Positions 30,574 through 38,993 of a stretch of DNA of 64,000 nucleotides are shown here, piece by piece. Positions within the stretch are counted from its first letter, which is position 1. Each line of letters begins with the position of its first letter. A program made the position numbers and the translations under genes. Origin of the DNA: Bacteroides sp. (GTDB lineage Bacteria; Bacteroidota; Bacteroidia; Bacteroidales; Marinifilaceae); assembly GCA_021771575.1 (NCBI GenBank), contig JAETOX010000001.1:84468-148467 (forward strand), in the 5' to 3' direction. The notes beneath the pieces are model-generated. The model had not been told where the DNA came from, did no database searches, and saw only the letters and a list, made by a program, of their open reading frames with translations.

Positions 30574-33500
30574 TTAGAACATTGCAGACAACGAAAACGA
30601 GAAGGAACGAGCAAATGGATATTCAATTCCCCGCTCTTCCTTAATCGAAGAAATACGGAATAAATCTGTTGTATTCGCTTGCAAACGCAAAGACTGGATT
30701 CCCAGTTTCTGTACTGCTTGCGCTTCAAAATCATAACCGATTGATATGGATTCGGCCTTGATATAATTCTCCCGCAGTACAAAACGGGAAGAAATGGGAG
30801 TCGTTTCAGTCAGCGAAATCCCTTTAAATCTGGCATGATCCCCCGTTTTCTGCCAACGGTCGTGCAAAGCGCGTTTGTCTTGATTGCTTTTCAAACCGGC
30901 CAATGAAATGTTTTCAACCTTATTATAAGTAGCTTCTGTAAATACATCCGCTCCCAAGCTATATCTGAAATAAAGCGAGAACGAAAAACCTTTCCAATAC
31001 AGGGTACTACCCAATACCCCTTCCAGCTTCGGCTCGGAATTACCGACAACCACTTCGTCATCCGTATCGTACTCAAATGTATAAGTACCTTCTTTAGTCA
31101 AAAACAGTTCACGCCCGTCCGACGGATTGATCCCCAACGAACGTACGGCCCACAAAGCCGTAGGACTTCCACCATCATAATACCGCACCAGGCTCGTATT
31201 CAGATTTTCTTTATTGAATTGGTCCAGGCTATTACCAATGTCTTCATATTTCGCCTTCTGGTGTTTGAAACTCGCACTCAACGTCCAGTTTATCCGCTCT
31301 TCCGGACGGTATACAGGAGAATATTTCACTGTCCCGCTAATCCCTCGGGTCCGCTGACTACCCACATTCGTCATCACCCTCTTCGAGCCAACGGACGAAG
31401 CCACCGACACGGAAGCCAATAAAGGGTCCGTTAGTTTGTCATAGTAATCCAAGTTTACATTCAAACGATTATTCATCAAGGTCAAATCCAAACCGATATT
31501 TTTATCCAGCGTCTTCTGCCATTTCAAATCGGGATTACCAAAATTCGCCACCAACATACTGGTCCCAAATGGATTTTGATTCCCGTTATTAAATACATAC
31601 GTGGTATAGGACTGATAAGAATCAAAATTCTGGTTACCCGGATTACCGATAGAAGCCCTCAGTTTCAAACGGTCAAACCAGGTGTAATTCTCCATAAATT
31701 TCTCGTTATGTACATTCCAGGCTATCCCCACAGCCCAGGTTTCCGAATAGCGTTTGTTGGTGCCGAAAACCGATGTCCCATCCATGCGAATATTGGCATC
31801 CAGCAGGTAGCGGTTATCAAAAGAATACCCACCGTTAAAATAAAAACTATTCGAACGACTGACTATCTTACCATAAATCGGTTTGCTGCCCTGTGCATAG
31901 CCGCTTGAAAAAGAAGGACGTTTGAAATCGCCTATCGGAAAACCCTGTGAAGTGTTTTCCTCTGAGGTTGCCTCGTCCGAACGCATGCGTGCCCCCAGTA
32001 CCGCATTCACCTGATGCTTTTCGCCCAACACTTTACCATAGCTAAGGGTGATATCACCGTCATAATAAAAACTCTTGCCAACACCACTTTCATACTCACC
32101 TTTTTTATCGAAAGATACATTATCATATATCGGATCTCCCGGTGAGGTAAAATTGTCCGATTTCGTCTGACTCAAACCGAGCCCAAACCGTCCCCGTAAT
32201 ACCAATTCCGGCAAAAAGCGTAATTCTGCATTCAACTTATTGTCGAACTTCGAGCGTTCGTTCAAATTAAAACTATTCAATGTTGCATTATAAATCGGAT
32301 TCTCTACCCGATAAGGACCTGAGTAAGTCTCCATATCCACCAGATAGCGCTCGATTTTCCCGGTCCCCGCATCCTTCCTGTAATACGGATTTGCCTTCGC
32401 AAAATCTGCAAACGATACAATCGGGTCTTCTTGTTTATAATAATCGTAAGACATCTTATTACTAATCGAGAGCATGCCTTTCCGATAAGTCAAATCAAAA
32501 TTAGCACCGAGCAACTCGTTCCAGGATTGCTCCATCACTCCATTTGTCCGATTATATGTAAATCCTAATCCGTAGCGAATCGCCTCATCACCACCTTCGG
32601 CATAGATATTATGCTTATGGGTAACAGCAGTACGTACCGGCTCGCCCAACCAATAAGTATCCACCCCCCGTGCAATCTCCGCTCGGTTGATATTATACAA
32701 ACTATCCAAAAAGAGCTGCTCATCAGCATTTCCCATAGCTGAAACATACCGTCCGGCCCTCTGTTCAAATTCCAGCTTTTCTCTGGCATTCATCAGATTA
32801 TAATCGGACAAATCCGGTACCGATATGTACAAATTTCCACTATAGGTCACCCGGAATTTACCCGGTTCCGGTTTCTTAGTCTCAATCACGACCACACCAT
32901 TCGCCGCCTTCGACCCATAGATAGCCGTCGAAGCCGCATCTTTCAAAATAGTCACCGAAGCCACCCGGTCCATATTCATATCCACCACCGTTTTCAAGTC
33001 GGTCTCAAAACCGTCCAGAATAAACAAAGGTTGATTAGGGTCGGTTCCAAATTCTTCCTTTAACCCGATCACACTACTTTTGCCACGAATTTCAATATCC
33101 GGTAATCGGTTAGGGTCGGAACCATAATCCCGGCTCTCCATAATTGTAAACGAGGGATCGAGTGTCCGCAAACTCTGCAATACATTCTGGCCACCGACAC
33201 GTTTCAGCTCCTCCGACTTGAATGTCACAGCAGAACCGGTAAAACTCTCCGACTTCCGCTCAAAAATACCGGTAACCACCACTTCTTCCATCTCTTTCAT
33301 CTCAGGCTCCAGTTGAATGGACAGTGGAAAATCAGCCAATTCTCTTACCACTCGTTCCTGTCGGGCATATCCCACTGAGCTGAATACAAGGGTAACCGGT
33401 AAAGACACAGGAACTACTGCCTTGAAACTCCCCTGCGCATCCGTAGTAAAGCCCAAATTCGTATCCTTGATCAGGATAGTAACTCCAGGTAGAGGTAAAT

Positions 33501-33921
33501 CGTTTTCATCCCGGACTTTACCGTATATTTCAATTGATTTTAATGACTGGTCCGAATCCGCAATATTCAGAATCACAACAAAATCACCATCAATGGAATA
33601 ATCGACAGACTTACCAGGAAATACCTGCTTCAACGCTTCCTCTATGGTAGCACCATCGAGCTGAAGATCTACTTTCCGCTGCGTATCAAATTGGACGTTA
33701 CTATAAAAAAAATCTTTATGCAACTCTTTACCCAGCATTCGCAATGATTGTTCCACTGTCACACCAGACACTTTTAAGGTCAGCCGCTCTCCCTGAGAGT
33801 AAACAGCAGCTGAAACATGAAGAAAGCCCAACAGCATAAATAACCACGTCAATCGCATAAGAAACAACGTTTTTTTCAACCATTCTCTGAAAAACGGCCA
33901 TGAATCATGATTTTTTTTCAT
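30574..33921 (-). CDS. SusC/RagA-type TonB-dependent transporter with STN domain, module 1
   Basis: 1115 aa. It imports ligand across the outer membrane with energy from TonB. Order: signal peptide (1-42), STN domain for signalling to FecR (about 46-118), carboxypeptidase-regulatory-like domain (130-215, DLPLPGVTILIKDTNLGFTT), plug from EEVVVTGIFERK to about 350 (ILKDAASTAIYGSKAANGVV is the typical motif), and a 22-stranded barrel ending in SLSAMF with the final Phe. The STN domain links it with the FecR at 34027. It is close to the module-2 transporter in the plug (about three quarters identical by eye over a 100-residue stretch). Confidence 0.93.
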   Translation of the reverse strand: MKKNHDSWPFFREWLKKTLFLMRLTWLFMLLGFLHVSAAVYSQGERLTLKVSGVTVEQSLRMLGKELHKDFFYSNVQFDTQRKVDLQLDGATIEEALKQVFPGKSVDYSIDGDFVVILNIADSDQSLKSIEIYGKVRDENDLPLPGVTILIKDTNLGFTTDAQGSFKAVVPVSLPVTLVFSSVGYARQERVVRELADFPLSIQLEPEMKEMEEVVVTGIFERKSESFTGSAVTFKSEELKRVGGQNVLQSLRTLDPSFTIMESRDYGSDPNRLPDIEIRGKSSVIGLKEEFGTDPNQPLFILDGFETDLKTVVDMNMDRVASVTILKDAASTAIYGSKAANGVVVIETKKPEPGKFRVTYSGNLYISVPDLSDYNLMNAREKLEFEQRAGRYVSAMGNADEQLFLDSLYNINRAEIARGVDTYWLGEPVRTAVTHKHNIYAEGGDEAIRYGLGFTYNRTNGVMEQSWNELLGANFDLTYRKGMLSISNKMSYDYYKQEDPIVSFADFAKANPYYRKDAGTGKIERYLVDMETYSGPYRVENPIYNATLNSFNLNERSKFDNKLNAELRFLPELVLRGRFGLGLSQTKSDNFTSPGDPIYDNVSFDKKGEYESGVGKSFYYDGDITLSYGKVLGEKHQVNAVLGARMRSDEATSEENTSQGFPIGDFKRPSFSSGYAQGSKPIYGKIVSRSNSFYFNGGYSFDNRYLLDANIRMDGTSVFGTNKRYSETWAVGIAWNVHNEKFMENYTWFDRLKLRASIGNPGNQNFDSYQSYTTYVFNNGNQNPFGTSMLVANFGNPDLKWQKTLDKNIGLDLTLMNNRLNVNLDYYDKLTDPLLASVSVASSVGSKRVMTNVGSQRTRGISGTVKYSPVYRPEERINWTLSASFKHQKAKYEDIGNSLDQFNKENLNTSLVRYYDGGSPTALWAVRSLGINPSDGRELFLTKEGTYTFEYDTDDEVVVGNSEPKLEGVLGSTLYWKGFSFSLYFRYSLGADVFTEATYNKVENISLAGLKSNQDKRALHDRWQKTGDHARFKGISLTETTPISSRFVLRENYIKAESISIGYDFEAQAVQKLGIQSLRLQANTTDLFRISSIKEERGIEYPFARSFSFSLSAMF

Positions 33922-33945
33922 ACATTTGTAATTATTGTTAATATG

Positions 33946-33979
33946 GTTTTGTCTTCGACGTCAATTTCTAAGACAAAAC
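33946..33979. promoter_or_regulatory. 10-bp inverted repeat upstream of susC, module 1
   Basis: GTTTTGTCTT (33946-33955) and AAGACAAAAC (33970-33979) pair perfectly around 14 bp, 25 bp upstream of the susC start. It could be an RNA hairpin or an operator. No such repeat is present at the same place in the other two modules. Confidence 0.4.
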
Positions 33980-33994
33980 AAATTATTAATATTT

Positions 33995-34025
33995 AACCGG
34001 AAAAGGTCTGCCAACCGTTCCGGTT
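33995..34025 (-). terminator. hairpin directly downstream of fecR, module 1
   Basis: AACCGGAA (33995-34002) pairs with TTCCGGTT (34018-34025), starting at the fecR stop codon. No T-run follows on the minus strand, so it is more likely an attenuator or mRNA-stabilising stem than a full terminator. Modules 2 and 3 have hairpins in the same place. Confidence 0.5.
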
Positions 34026-34026
34026 T

Positions 34027-35184
34027 TTATTTATCGGTAATGACTACCTGTTCTCCTTTCACCACAAAACACACAGGAGCTGTCGCCTCAATCATTCTGA
34101 ACAAATCAGACAAAGGCCGGAACTTCTGAATCGCCCCGGAAAACCGGATATTCTTCAGATCCCCCCGAACAAAAGTATATTTCACATCATACCAACGCCC
34201 CACTTGTTGCATAATTTCCTGAAGAGTGGCATTTTGAAAGCTAAATTTACCTTCGATCCAGGAAACAACCGAAGCAACTTCCACTTCCCGGACAGTCATT
34301 TGTTTTCCATCAGATAGCAGTTGTTGACCAGGCCGTAAACAGACAGAATTTCCTTTAGAAGCCAAAACTTCAACGGCTCCTTTTACCAAAGTCGTGGCCA
34401 CGCCAGCCTCATCAGCATAAGCCATCAAGTTGAATTCTGTTCCCAAAACCTTAACCGTTACTTTTTCAGTTTCTACCCGGAACGGCCGTAGTGTATCTTT
34501 TTGTATTTTAAAATACCCTTCTCCTTTCAAGCGGACAACTCTTTCCTGTTCACTGAAATGGGCAGGAAATTCAAGTTCAGAAGCAGAATTCAACCATACC
34601 ACCGAACCATCCTCCAATTTTAAGCGATATTCCCCGCCATTGGGTACAACCAATTTTTGTATGGCCTGTACTCCGACTTCTTGATTTTTATAATGGAGCA
34701 TCCGCCCGGAATCTATACAAACCATTACCCGTTTGTCCCGAACAAATATGGTGTCATTCACATCCGAGGGCACAAAAACCTGTCCCCCATCAGCCAACAC
34801 GAAATAAGCGAGTTTGTTTACAGGCGCATCCAGACGGACGGATTCCTGCAAACCGAACTCCCGTCTTTTCTGCTGCTCCTGCAACCACCATCCCCCTCCT
34901 AAACTGAGCAGAAGCAATCCTATTGCCGCATACGACATCCAACGCTTCACTATACTCTTTCTTTGCCTATGAGATTTCACCCAAGCCAATTTCCGGAGTA
35001 CATCGGGCGTAAAATCCTCTTTCAGTACAACCAAATACCGATGCACCTGCCGTATCTTCTCAAACTCTGCCCGATGACTATCGCTTTCCTGCAACCACCT
35101 GTCAAGCAACTCCGCTTCTTCATCCGGGAGCCGGCCATTCAATTGATCAATTATCCGCTGCTCAGTCTGTTCGTCCATATCCAT
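34027..35184 (-). CDS. FecR-type anti-sigma factor, module 1
   Basis: 385 aa. FecR proteins span the inner membrane, hold the partner ECF sigma factor and release it when the transporter's STN domain signals. An N-terminal cytoplasmic part (1-82, RQVHRYLVVLKEDF) is followed by a membrane helix at about 84-101. The FecR domain comes next (about 170-275, LVVPNGGEYRLKLEDGSVVW), then a DUF4974-like C-terminal domain from about 310 (FQNATLQEIMQQVGRWYDVK). It is 78 bp after the sigma gene and 105 bp before susC. Confidence 0.9.
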   Translation of the reverse strand: MDMDEQTEQRIIDQLNGRLPDEEAELLDRWLQESDSHRAEFEKIRQVHRYLVVLKEDFTPDVLRKLAWVKSHRQRKSIVKRWMSYAAIGLLLLSLGGGWWLQEQQKRREFGLQESVRLDAPVNKLAYFVLADGGQVFVPSDVNDTIFVRDKRVMVCIDSGRMLHYKNQEVGVQAIQKLVVPNGGEYRLKLEDGSVVWLNSASELEFPAHFSEQERVVRLKGEGYFKIQKDTLRPFRVETEKVTVKVLGTEFNLMAYADEAGVATTLVKGAVEVLASKGNSVCLRPGQQLLSDGKQMTVREVEVASVVSWIEGKFSFQNATLQEIMQQVGRWYDVKYTFVRGDLKNIRFSGAIQKFRPLSDLFRMIEATAPVCFVVKGEQVVITDK

Positions 35185-35262
35185 TTATTGTCCTTTTTAT
35201 GAAGGACGCAGCAAACAGAAAAAAGGGTGAAAAAGAAATGAATTTTTTTAGGAAATAAAATT

Positions 35263-35826
35263 TTAATATCCGGCCTGCCCGGCAAAGATAAAAAATAAGA
35301 AAAGATGTTGCCGGGAAAATTCTTTCCGCAACTCGCGGTAAGCAATCTTTATTTGGGTCTTTACTGTATTCACCGATATCTCCAAATATTCAGCCACTTC
35401 GGCATACTTCATCTCTTCAAGCACCACCAATTTCAATATCAAACGGCATTGCTCAGGCAATCCTTCCACAGCTTTCCACACCATTCCCCACTCATCCGGT
35501 TTCGGGTTATCCTCTTGCTGCTGTGTCACAGCCTCTAACCCGATAAATTCTTTCTGTTTTCTGGTAAAACTCACACAACCATTTCTCACTGCAACGTACA
35601 GATAACTATCCAACGATCTGTTTTTTTCAAGCCTCACCCCCCTTTCCCAAATACGGACAAACACTTCCGAAACAACATCCTCGGCAGCCTCTCTCGACCC
35701 GATAAAAGCCCTGGCAAAACGACACAAGTCCGTATAATACGTCGTAAATACATAATCAAAAGCCTGCTTCTCTCCCCTTTCCAAATCCCGGATGATTTTT
35801 TCATCTATATGCCTTTTTGTCTCCAC
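35263..35826 (-). CDS. ECF sigma factor, module 1
   Basis: 187 aa if it starts at the GTG at 35826. The open frame continues upstream to 35898, but that part contains a perfect promoter (35849-35879), so it is not translated. No ATG is available near the start in this frame. Region 2 is LERGEKQAFDYVFTTYYTDL and EAAEDVVSEVFVRIWERG; region 4 is LPEQCRLILKLVVLEEMKYA and EVAEYLEISVNTVKTQIKIA. It belongs to the FecI-like group and should switch on the susCD genes downstream when released by FecR. The start codon is uncertain because no Shine-Dalgarno is seen. Confidence 0.85.
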   Translation of the reverse strand: METKRHIDEKIIRDLERGEKQAFDYVFTTYYTDLCRFARAFIGSREAAEDVVSEVFVRIWERGVRLEKNRSLDSYLYVAVRNGCVSFTRKQKEFIGLEAVTQQQEDNPKPDEWGMVWKAVEGLPEQCRLILKLVVLEEMKYAEVAEYLEISVNTVKTQIKIAYRELRKEFSRQHLFLFFIFAGQAGY

Positions 35827-35848
35827 CTTAAATCGAATTACACTTCTA

Positions 35849-35879
35849 CAAATATAGGAAGATGTCTCGAAAACGCAAA
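35849..35879 (-). promoter_or_regulatory. consensus promoter of the module-1 sigma gene
   Basis: Read on the minus strand, TTTG (35879-35876), 19 bp, then TATATTTG (35856-35849): an exact match to the Bacteroidota vegetative promoter. The leader would be about 16-20 nt before the GTG at 35826. Confidence 0.75.
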
Positions 35880-36204
35880 ATAGGCATAAATAATCCACTT
35901 CTATCTGTAGTTATATCATTACCATGATATTTTTGATTAGAATCGTTAGTCGCCCTCCTTTCTGGATTCAGCAAAAATTGAGGCAGGAACCTATAAAATA
36001 TCCCACCTCTTAAAAAGAAATCACGATGAAAAAGAAACACCGATTGCGGTGCCTGGGCATCATTGTGGGTAAAGGTAAAGACTTCCCGCTATCAAATAAG
36101 TTTATTTCAACTATCACGACTTTTTTTAATGAAAGAGCCATGGCGGATACATGACTTATAAATAAAAAGCATTATCTTTATATTCAAAAACAATTTATCT
36201 GCAA
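35880..36204. other. divergent intergenic region, module 1 sigma gene / AlbA_2-like gene
   Basis: No gene is visible. A TATCTTTA at about 36172-36179 may be part of a plus-strand promoter for the gene at 36205, but no TTTG partner is found at the right distance. The rest is AT-rich and without recognisable structure. Confidence 0.35.
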
Positions 36205-37701
36205 ATGACACAAGAAGTAAACCGCATAAAAGCGGTGCTGGCAGAAACCGGAAAAGTATGGCTGGCAGGACATACAACAGACATACATAATAGAATCATG
36301 GCATTGATAAGCCAAGGCGAGACTTCGGAAATCGAGTTCAAATCGGCACATGGAGGATTCCCCGGCAGTTTTTGGGAGAGTTATTCGGCTTTTGCCAATA
36401 CAAACGGCGGTACAATTGTACTGGGCGTGGTGGAGAAGAATAACCAATTTTTCTTTGACGGGCTTACGGAAGAAACCATCGTCCGTTATAAAAAGATTTT
36501 TTGGGATTGCGCCCATAACAAAGGTAAAATAAGCGTTTGTCTTCCCCGAGAATCAGATATAAGAATAGAAAAGATGGAAGAATCCTATATATTGATATGC
36601 AATATTCCACGCGCGAGTTATGAGCTGCGTCCCGTGTATATCAGTTCCAACCCATTCGGAAACACTTACCGAAGAAACCATGAGGGCGATTATCTTTGTA
36701 CCGATGCGGAAGTAAGACGAATGTTTGCAGATGCTGAGCATGACCGCCATTCGCAGGACGGACGTATCCTTGTAGGCTTTGACTTTGAAAGGGATATAGA
36801 TATGGAATCCTTGCATCAATACCGACAGACCCTCGCCAACCTGCAACCCTCCCATCCCTGGATAGGTATCAGCGACATGGATTTCTTAAAAAAGTTAGGA
36901 GCATATGCTACGGAATATGAAACCGGGAAAGAGGGATTTACGTTGGCAGGTATTCTGATATTCGGCAAGTACGACAGTATTACCAACCATTCAGGCGACC
37001 CGATGTATTTTGTGGATTATCGGGAACGTATTGCAACCGACAATCCCGATATAAGGTGGACTAACCGTATTTATCCGGATGGTTTATGGGAAGCCAACCT
37101 TTATCAATTCTATGTAAGGGTATATAACCGACTGATACAATCGTTACCCCGTCCATTCATGATGAAAGACGGGGTGCGTCAGGAAGAGACACCTGCCCAC
37201 GATGCCGTGAGAGAGGCACTTATCAATTGTATTATCCACCAAGATGTGAATGCACAAGGGCATATTGTTGTGGAACGTACCGATGAAAGCCTTGTCTTTA
37301 TGAACCCGGGCATGATGTTGGTTTCCAAACAGCAGTATTTCGAAGGAGGACGCAGCATTTGCCGTAACCCGATCCTGCAAAAGATGTTCATGCGGCTGGG
37401 GCGTGCCGAGAAAGCCGGTAGCGGCGTGGATAAAATTGTAAGCGGCTGGCAGTCTTTGGGGTTGCCACTTCCTACCGTTGCCGAAGAGACACGTCCGGAC
37501 TATGTTGTGCTGACCATGCAGTTGAGGATAAAAAACCGACAAGAAAAACCGACAAGAAAAACCGACAAGAAAAACCGACAAGAAAAACCGACAAGAAAAC
37601 CCCACAAGCAGGATTTGAGAAGAAAGCAAATCCTGGAGTTTTGCGTTGAGCCAAAGTCTTTATTTGATATTTTGCAACATTTGGGACTGAAGAACAGATA
37701 A
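36205..37701 (+). CDS. AlbA_2 (Schlafen-like) / HATPase_c_4 protein, interrupted at its C-terminus
   Basis: 498 aa as it stands. Residues about 30-170 are an AlbA_2 (divergent AAA-4, Schlafen-like) domain, with SEIEFKSAHGGFPGSFWESY and FANTNGGTIVLGVVEKNNQF. The C-terminal half has the ATP-binding segment AVREALINCIIHQDVNAQGH near residue 330 and GRAEKAGSGVDKIVSGWQS near 395. Such proteins are thought to bind nucleic acid and appear in accessory DNA, phage-related and regulatory roles; no precise role is known. Residues about 443-468 are a basic repeat (13 aa, KNRQEKPTRKTDK, nearly twice) encoded by 13-bp DNA repeats. A TAA at 37699-37701 ends it before a conserved-looking tail of 40 codons. 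It is single on its strand, between two SusCD modules, and looks like an insertion. Confidence 0.8.
   Translation: MTQEVNRIKAVLAETGKVWLAGHTTDIHNRIMALISQGETSEIEFKSAHGGFPGSFWESYSAFANTNGGTIVLGVVEKNNQFFFDGLTEETIVRYKKIFWDCAHNKGKISVCLPRESDIRIEKMEESYILICNIPRASYELRPVYISSNPFGNTYRRNHEGDYLCTDAEVRRMFADAEHDRHSQDGRILVGFDFERDIDMESLHQYRQTLANLQPSHPWIGISDMDFLKKLGAYATEYETGKEGFTLAGILIFGKYDSITNHSGDPMYFVDYRERIATDNPDIRWTNRIYPDGLWEANLYQFYVRVYNRLIQSLPRPFMMKDGVRQEETPAHDAVREALINCIIHQDVNAQGHIVVERTDESLVFMNPGMMLVSKQQYFEGGRSICRNPILQKMFMRLGRAEKAGSGVDKIVSGWQSLGLPLPTVAEETRPDYVVLTMQLRIKNRQEKPTRKTDKKNRQEKPTRKPHKQDLRRKQILEFCVEPKSLFDILQHLGLKNR
37531..37608 (+). repeat. 13-bp tandem repeats, five perfect copies plus one variant
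   Basis: AAAAACCGACAAG occurs five times without a mismatch at 37531-37595, followed by a sixth copy with changes (37596-37608). As 13 is not a multiple of 3, each copy is read in a different frame and three copies encode a 13-residue unit. Loss or gain of one copy would shift the frame of the C-terminal region. The present count keeps that frame open. Confidence 0.9.
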
Positions 37702-37824
37702 AATCTTATGGATGTCTATATCAGTCCGATGATTGGTGCAGGGATATTGGAAATGACAGAACCAGACAATCCCACCAGTCGTAATCAGATGTATGTAACC
37801 CGCAAAGGAGCTGTGTCATTATGA
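37702..37824 (+). pseudogene. in-frame remainder of the AlbA_2-like gene after a premature stop
   Basis: Directly after the TAA at 37699-37701 the same frame runs on for 40 codons to TGA at 37822-37824, reading NLMDVYISPMIGAGILEMTE and then PDNPTSRNQMYVTRKGAVSL. This is the normal winged-helix end of such proteins as I remember them. One changed codon would restore a protein of 539 residues. The hairpin at 37810-37831 contains the TGA. An ATG at 37708 could restart translation but has no evident ribosome binding site. Confidence 0.65.
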
Positions 37825-37840
37825 ACACAGCCCTCTTTCT
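37810..37840 (+). terminator. hairpin after the AlbA_2-like gene
   Basis: GCTGTGT (37810-37816) pairs with ACACAGC (37825-37831), loop of 8 nt, followed by CCTCTTTCTTT on the plus strand. Its place supports 37824, not 37701, as the original end of the gene. Confidence 0.55.
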
Positions 37841-37885
37841 TTATGCCAGTATAGACTTCAAAAATTTACCTCACTCTACCTGAAA

Positions 37886-38986
37886 CTAATCAGAATAAAC
37901 AGCATCCAACTTCTCCTCCAACACCTCACCCCGGATATTAATCGCTTCAATCCTCCCTTCCGGATTCAACAAGAAGAGATGCGGAATCACCGTAACTCCG
38001 TATTCTTTTGCCACCTTCCCATCCCGGTCGCATACATGAATCCAAGGGGTCCCGTCTTCCTGAATGGCTTTCTTCCAGGCATCGGTGTTTTTATCGATGC
38101 TCACCCCGAACACCTCAAAGCCGACAGCGTGATACCTTTCATACAATTTTTTCACATGTATACCCTCGCGGCGACAAGGTCCGCACCACGATGCCCAAAA
38201 ATCCACCAATACCCATTTTCCTTTCAAGGCAGACAAACAACGTTCGTGCCCCTCCGGATCGGTCAGGCAAATCTCTCCGAAAAGCTGACCGGGCTGCTGT
38301 TTGGCCACTAAATCCCGACGGGCTAACATCAATTGATAATCGTGGTTCATATCCATCCCTTCTCCGAAAGAACGGATAATGGAATCCACTTCCTGAAATT
38401 GCATCCGGTGGATTTTGTTCGCCCGGTACCAACAGGCCGCCACATACCGATTTTCCGGCATACTCAGGAAATCGGCCTTCAACTGTTTCCGGGCCAAAGT
38501 GGCATCCGCAAACACCTTTTCCGCCGCCTTGACTTTTGCCCGGTCCCTGGTCTCAAAAGAAGCCTGATACAACTTAGCCACCCGTTCTTCTTCATCCGCC
38601 AAACGCCGTTCCTCCCGGACATAATTTCCCCAACGCTCGTTGTTCGGCGTTCCGGTCACATTCGCATAATAAACCTTCCCTTTCTCCGCCTCTATCCGTA
38701 TTTTTCCGGGTTCAAGAAACAACACCAGTGTTCCCCTTTCCTGATTAAAAGAAAGGTTTACCGACTGAATTCCCTGTTCCGATTTCCCCTTGAAACGAAA
38801 CCGGCCGGACTCGATGCGGGCACTGTCTAACAAACGGTCACCCGTTGCCGTTTTTTGCTTCATCCATACCCACCCGGTATCGATCCCCGCAATTTTTCCC
38901 TTTACTTCATACATCGATGTTTTCTGAGCGATTGTTGCGGTTACCACCAACATACAGAAAACCAAATTCACCCATCTTTTCTTCAT
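37886..38986 (-). CDS. TlpA-like thiol-disulfide protein with DUF4369-like N-terminus, module 2
   Basis: 366 aa from the ATG at 38986 (MKKRWVNLVFCMLVVTATIA), 7 bp after the PKD-like gene; an upstream in-frame ATG at 39040 lies inside that gene and is rejected. A signal peptide is followed by a DUF4369-like region (KGKIAGIDTGWVWMKQKTAT, to about 110) and a helical linker. The C-terminal thioredoxin domain has WASWCGPCRREGIHVKKLYE near residue 260 and the cis-Pro loop GVTVIPHLFLL near 330. It reduces or isomerises disulfides in the periplasm or cell envelope. As the last gene of module 2 it is the only part of that module that is enzyme-like. Confidence 0.87.
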   Translation of the reverse strand: MKKRWVNLVFCMLVVTATIAQKTSMYEVKGKIAGIDTGWVWMKQKTATGDRLLDSARIESGRFRFKGKSEQGIQSVNLSFNQERGTLVLFLEPGKIRIEAEKGKVYYANVTGTPNNERWGNYVREERRLADEEERVAKLYQASFETRDRAKVKAAEKVFADATLARKQLKADFLSMPENRYVAACWYRANKIHRMQFQEVDSIIRSFGEGMDMNHDYQLMLARRDLVAKQQPGQLFGEICLTDPEGHERCLSALKGKWVLVDFWASWCGPCRREGIHVKKLYERYHAVGFEVFGVSIDKNTDAWKKAIQEDGTPWIHVCDRDGKVAKEYGVTVIPHLFLLNPEGRIEAINIRGEVLEEKLDAVYSD

Positions 38987-38993
38987 AGTCTTT

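Noticed and set aside
37531..37608. Possible CRISPR array
   Set aside because: The 13-bp units are directly adjacent with no spacers, and lie inside a coding sequence.
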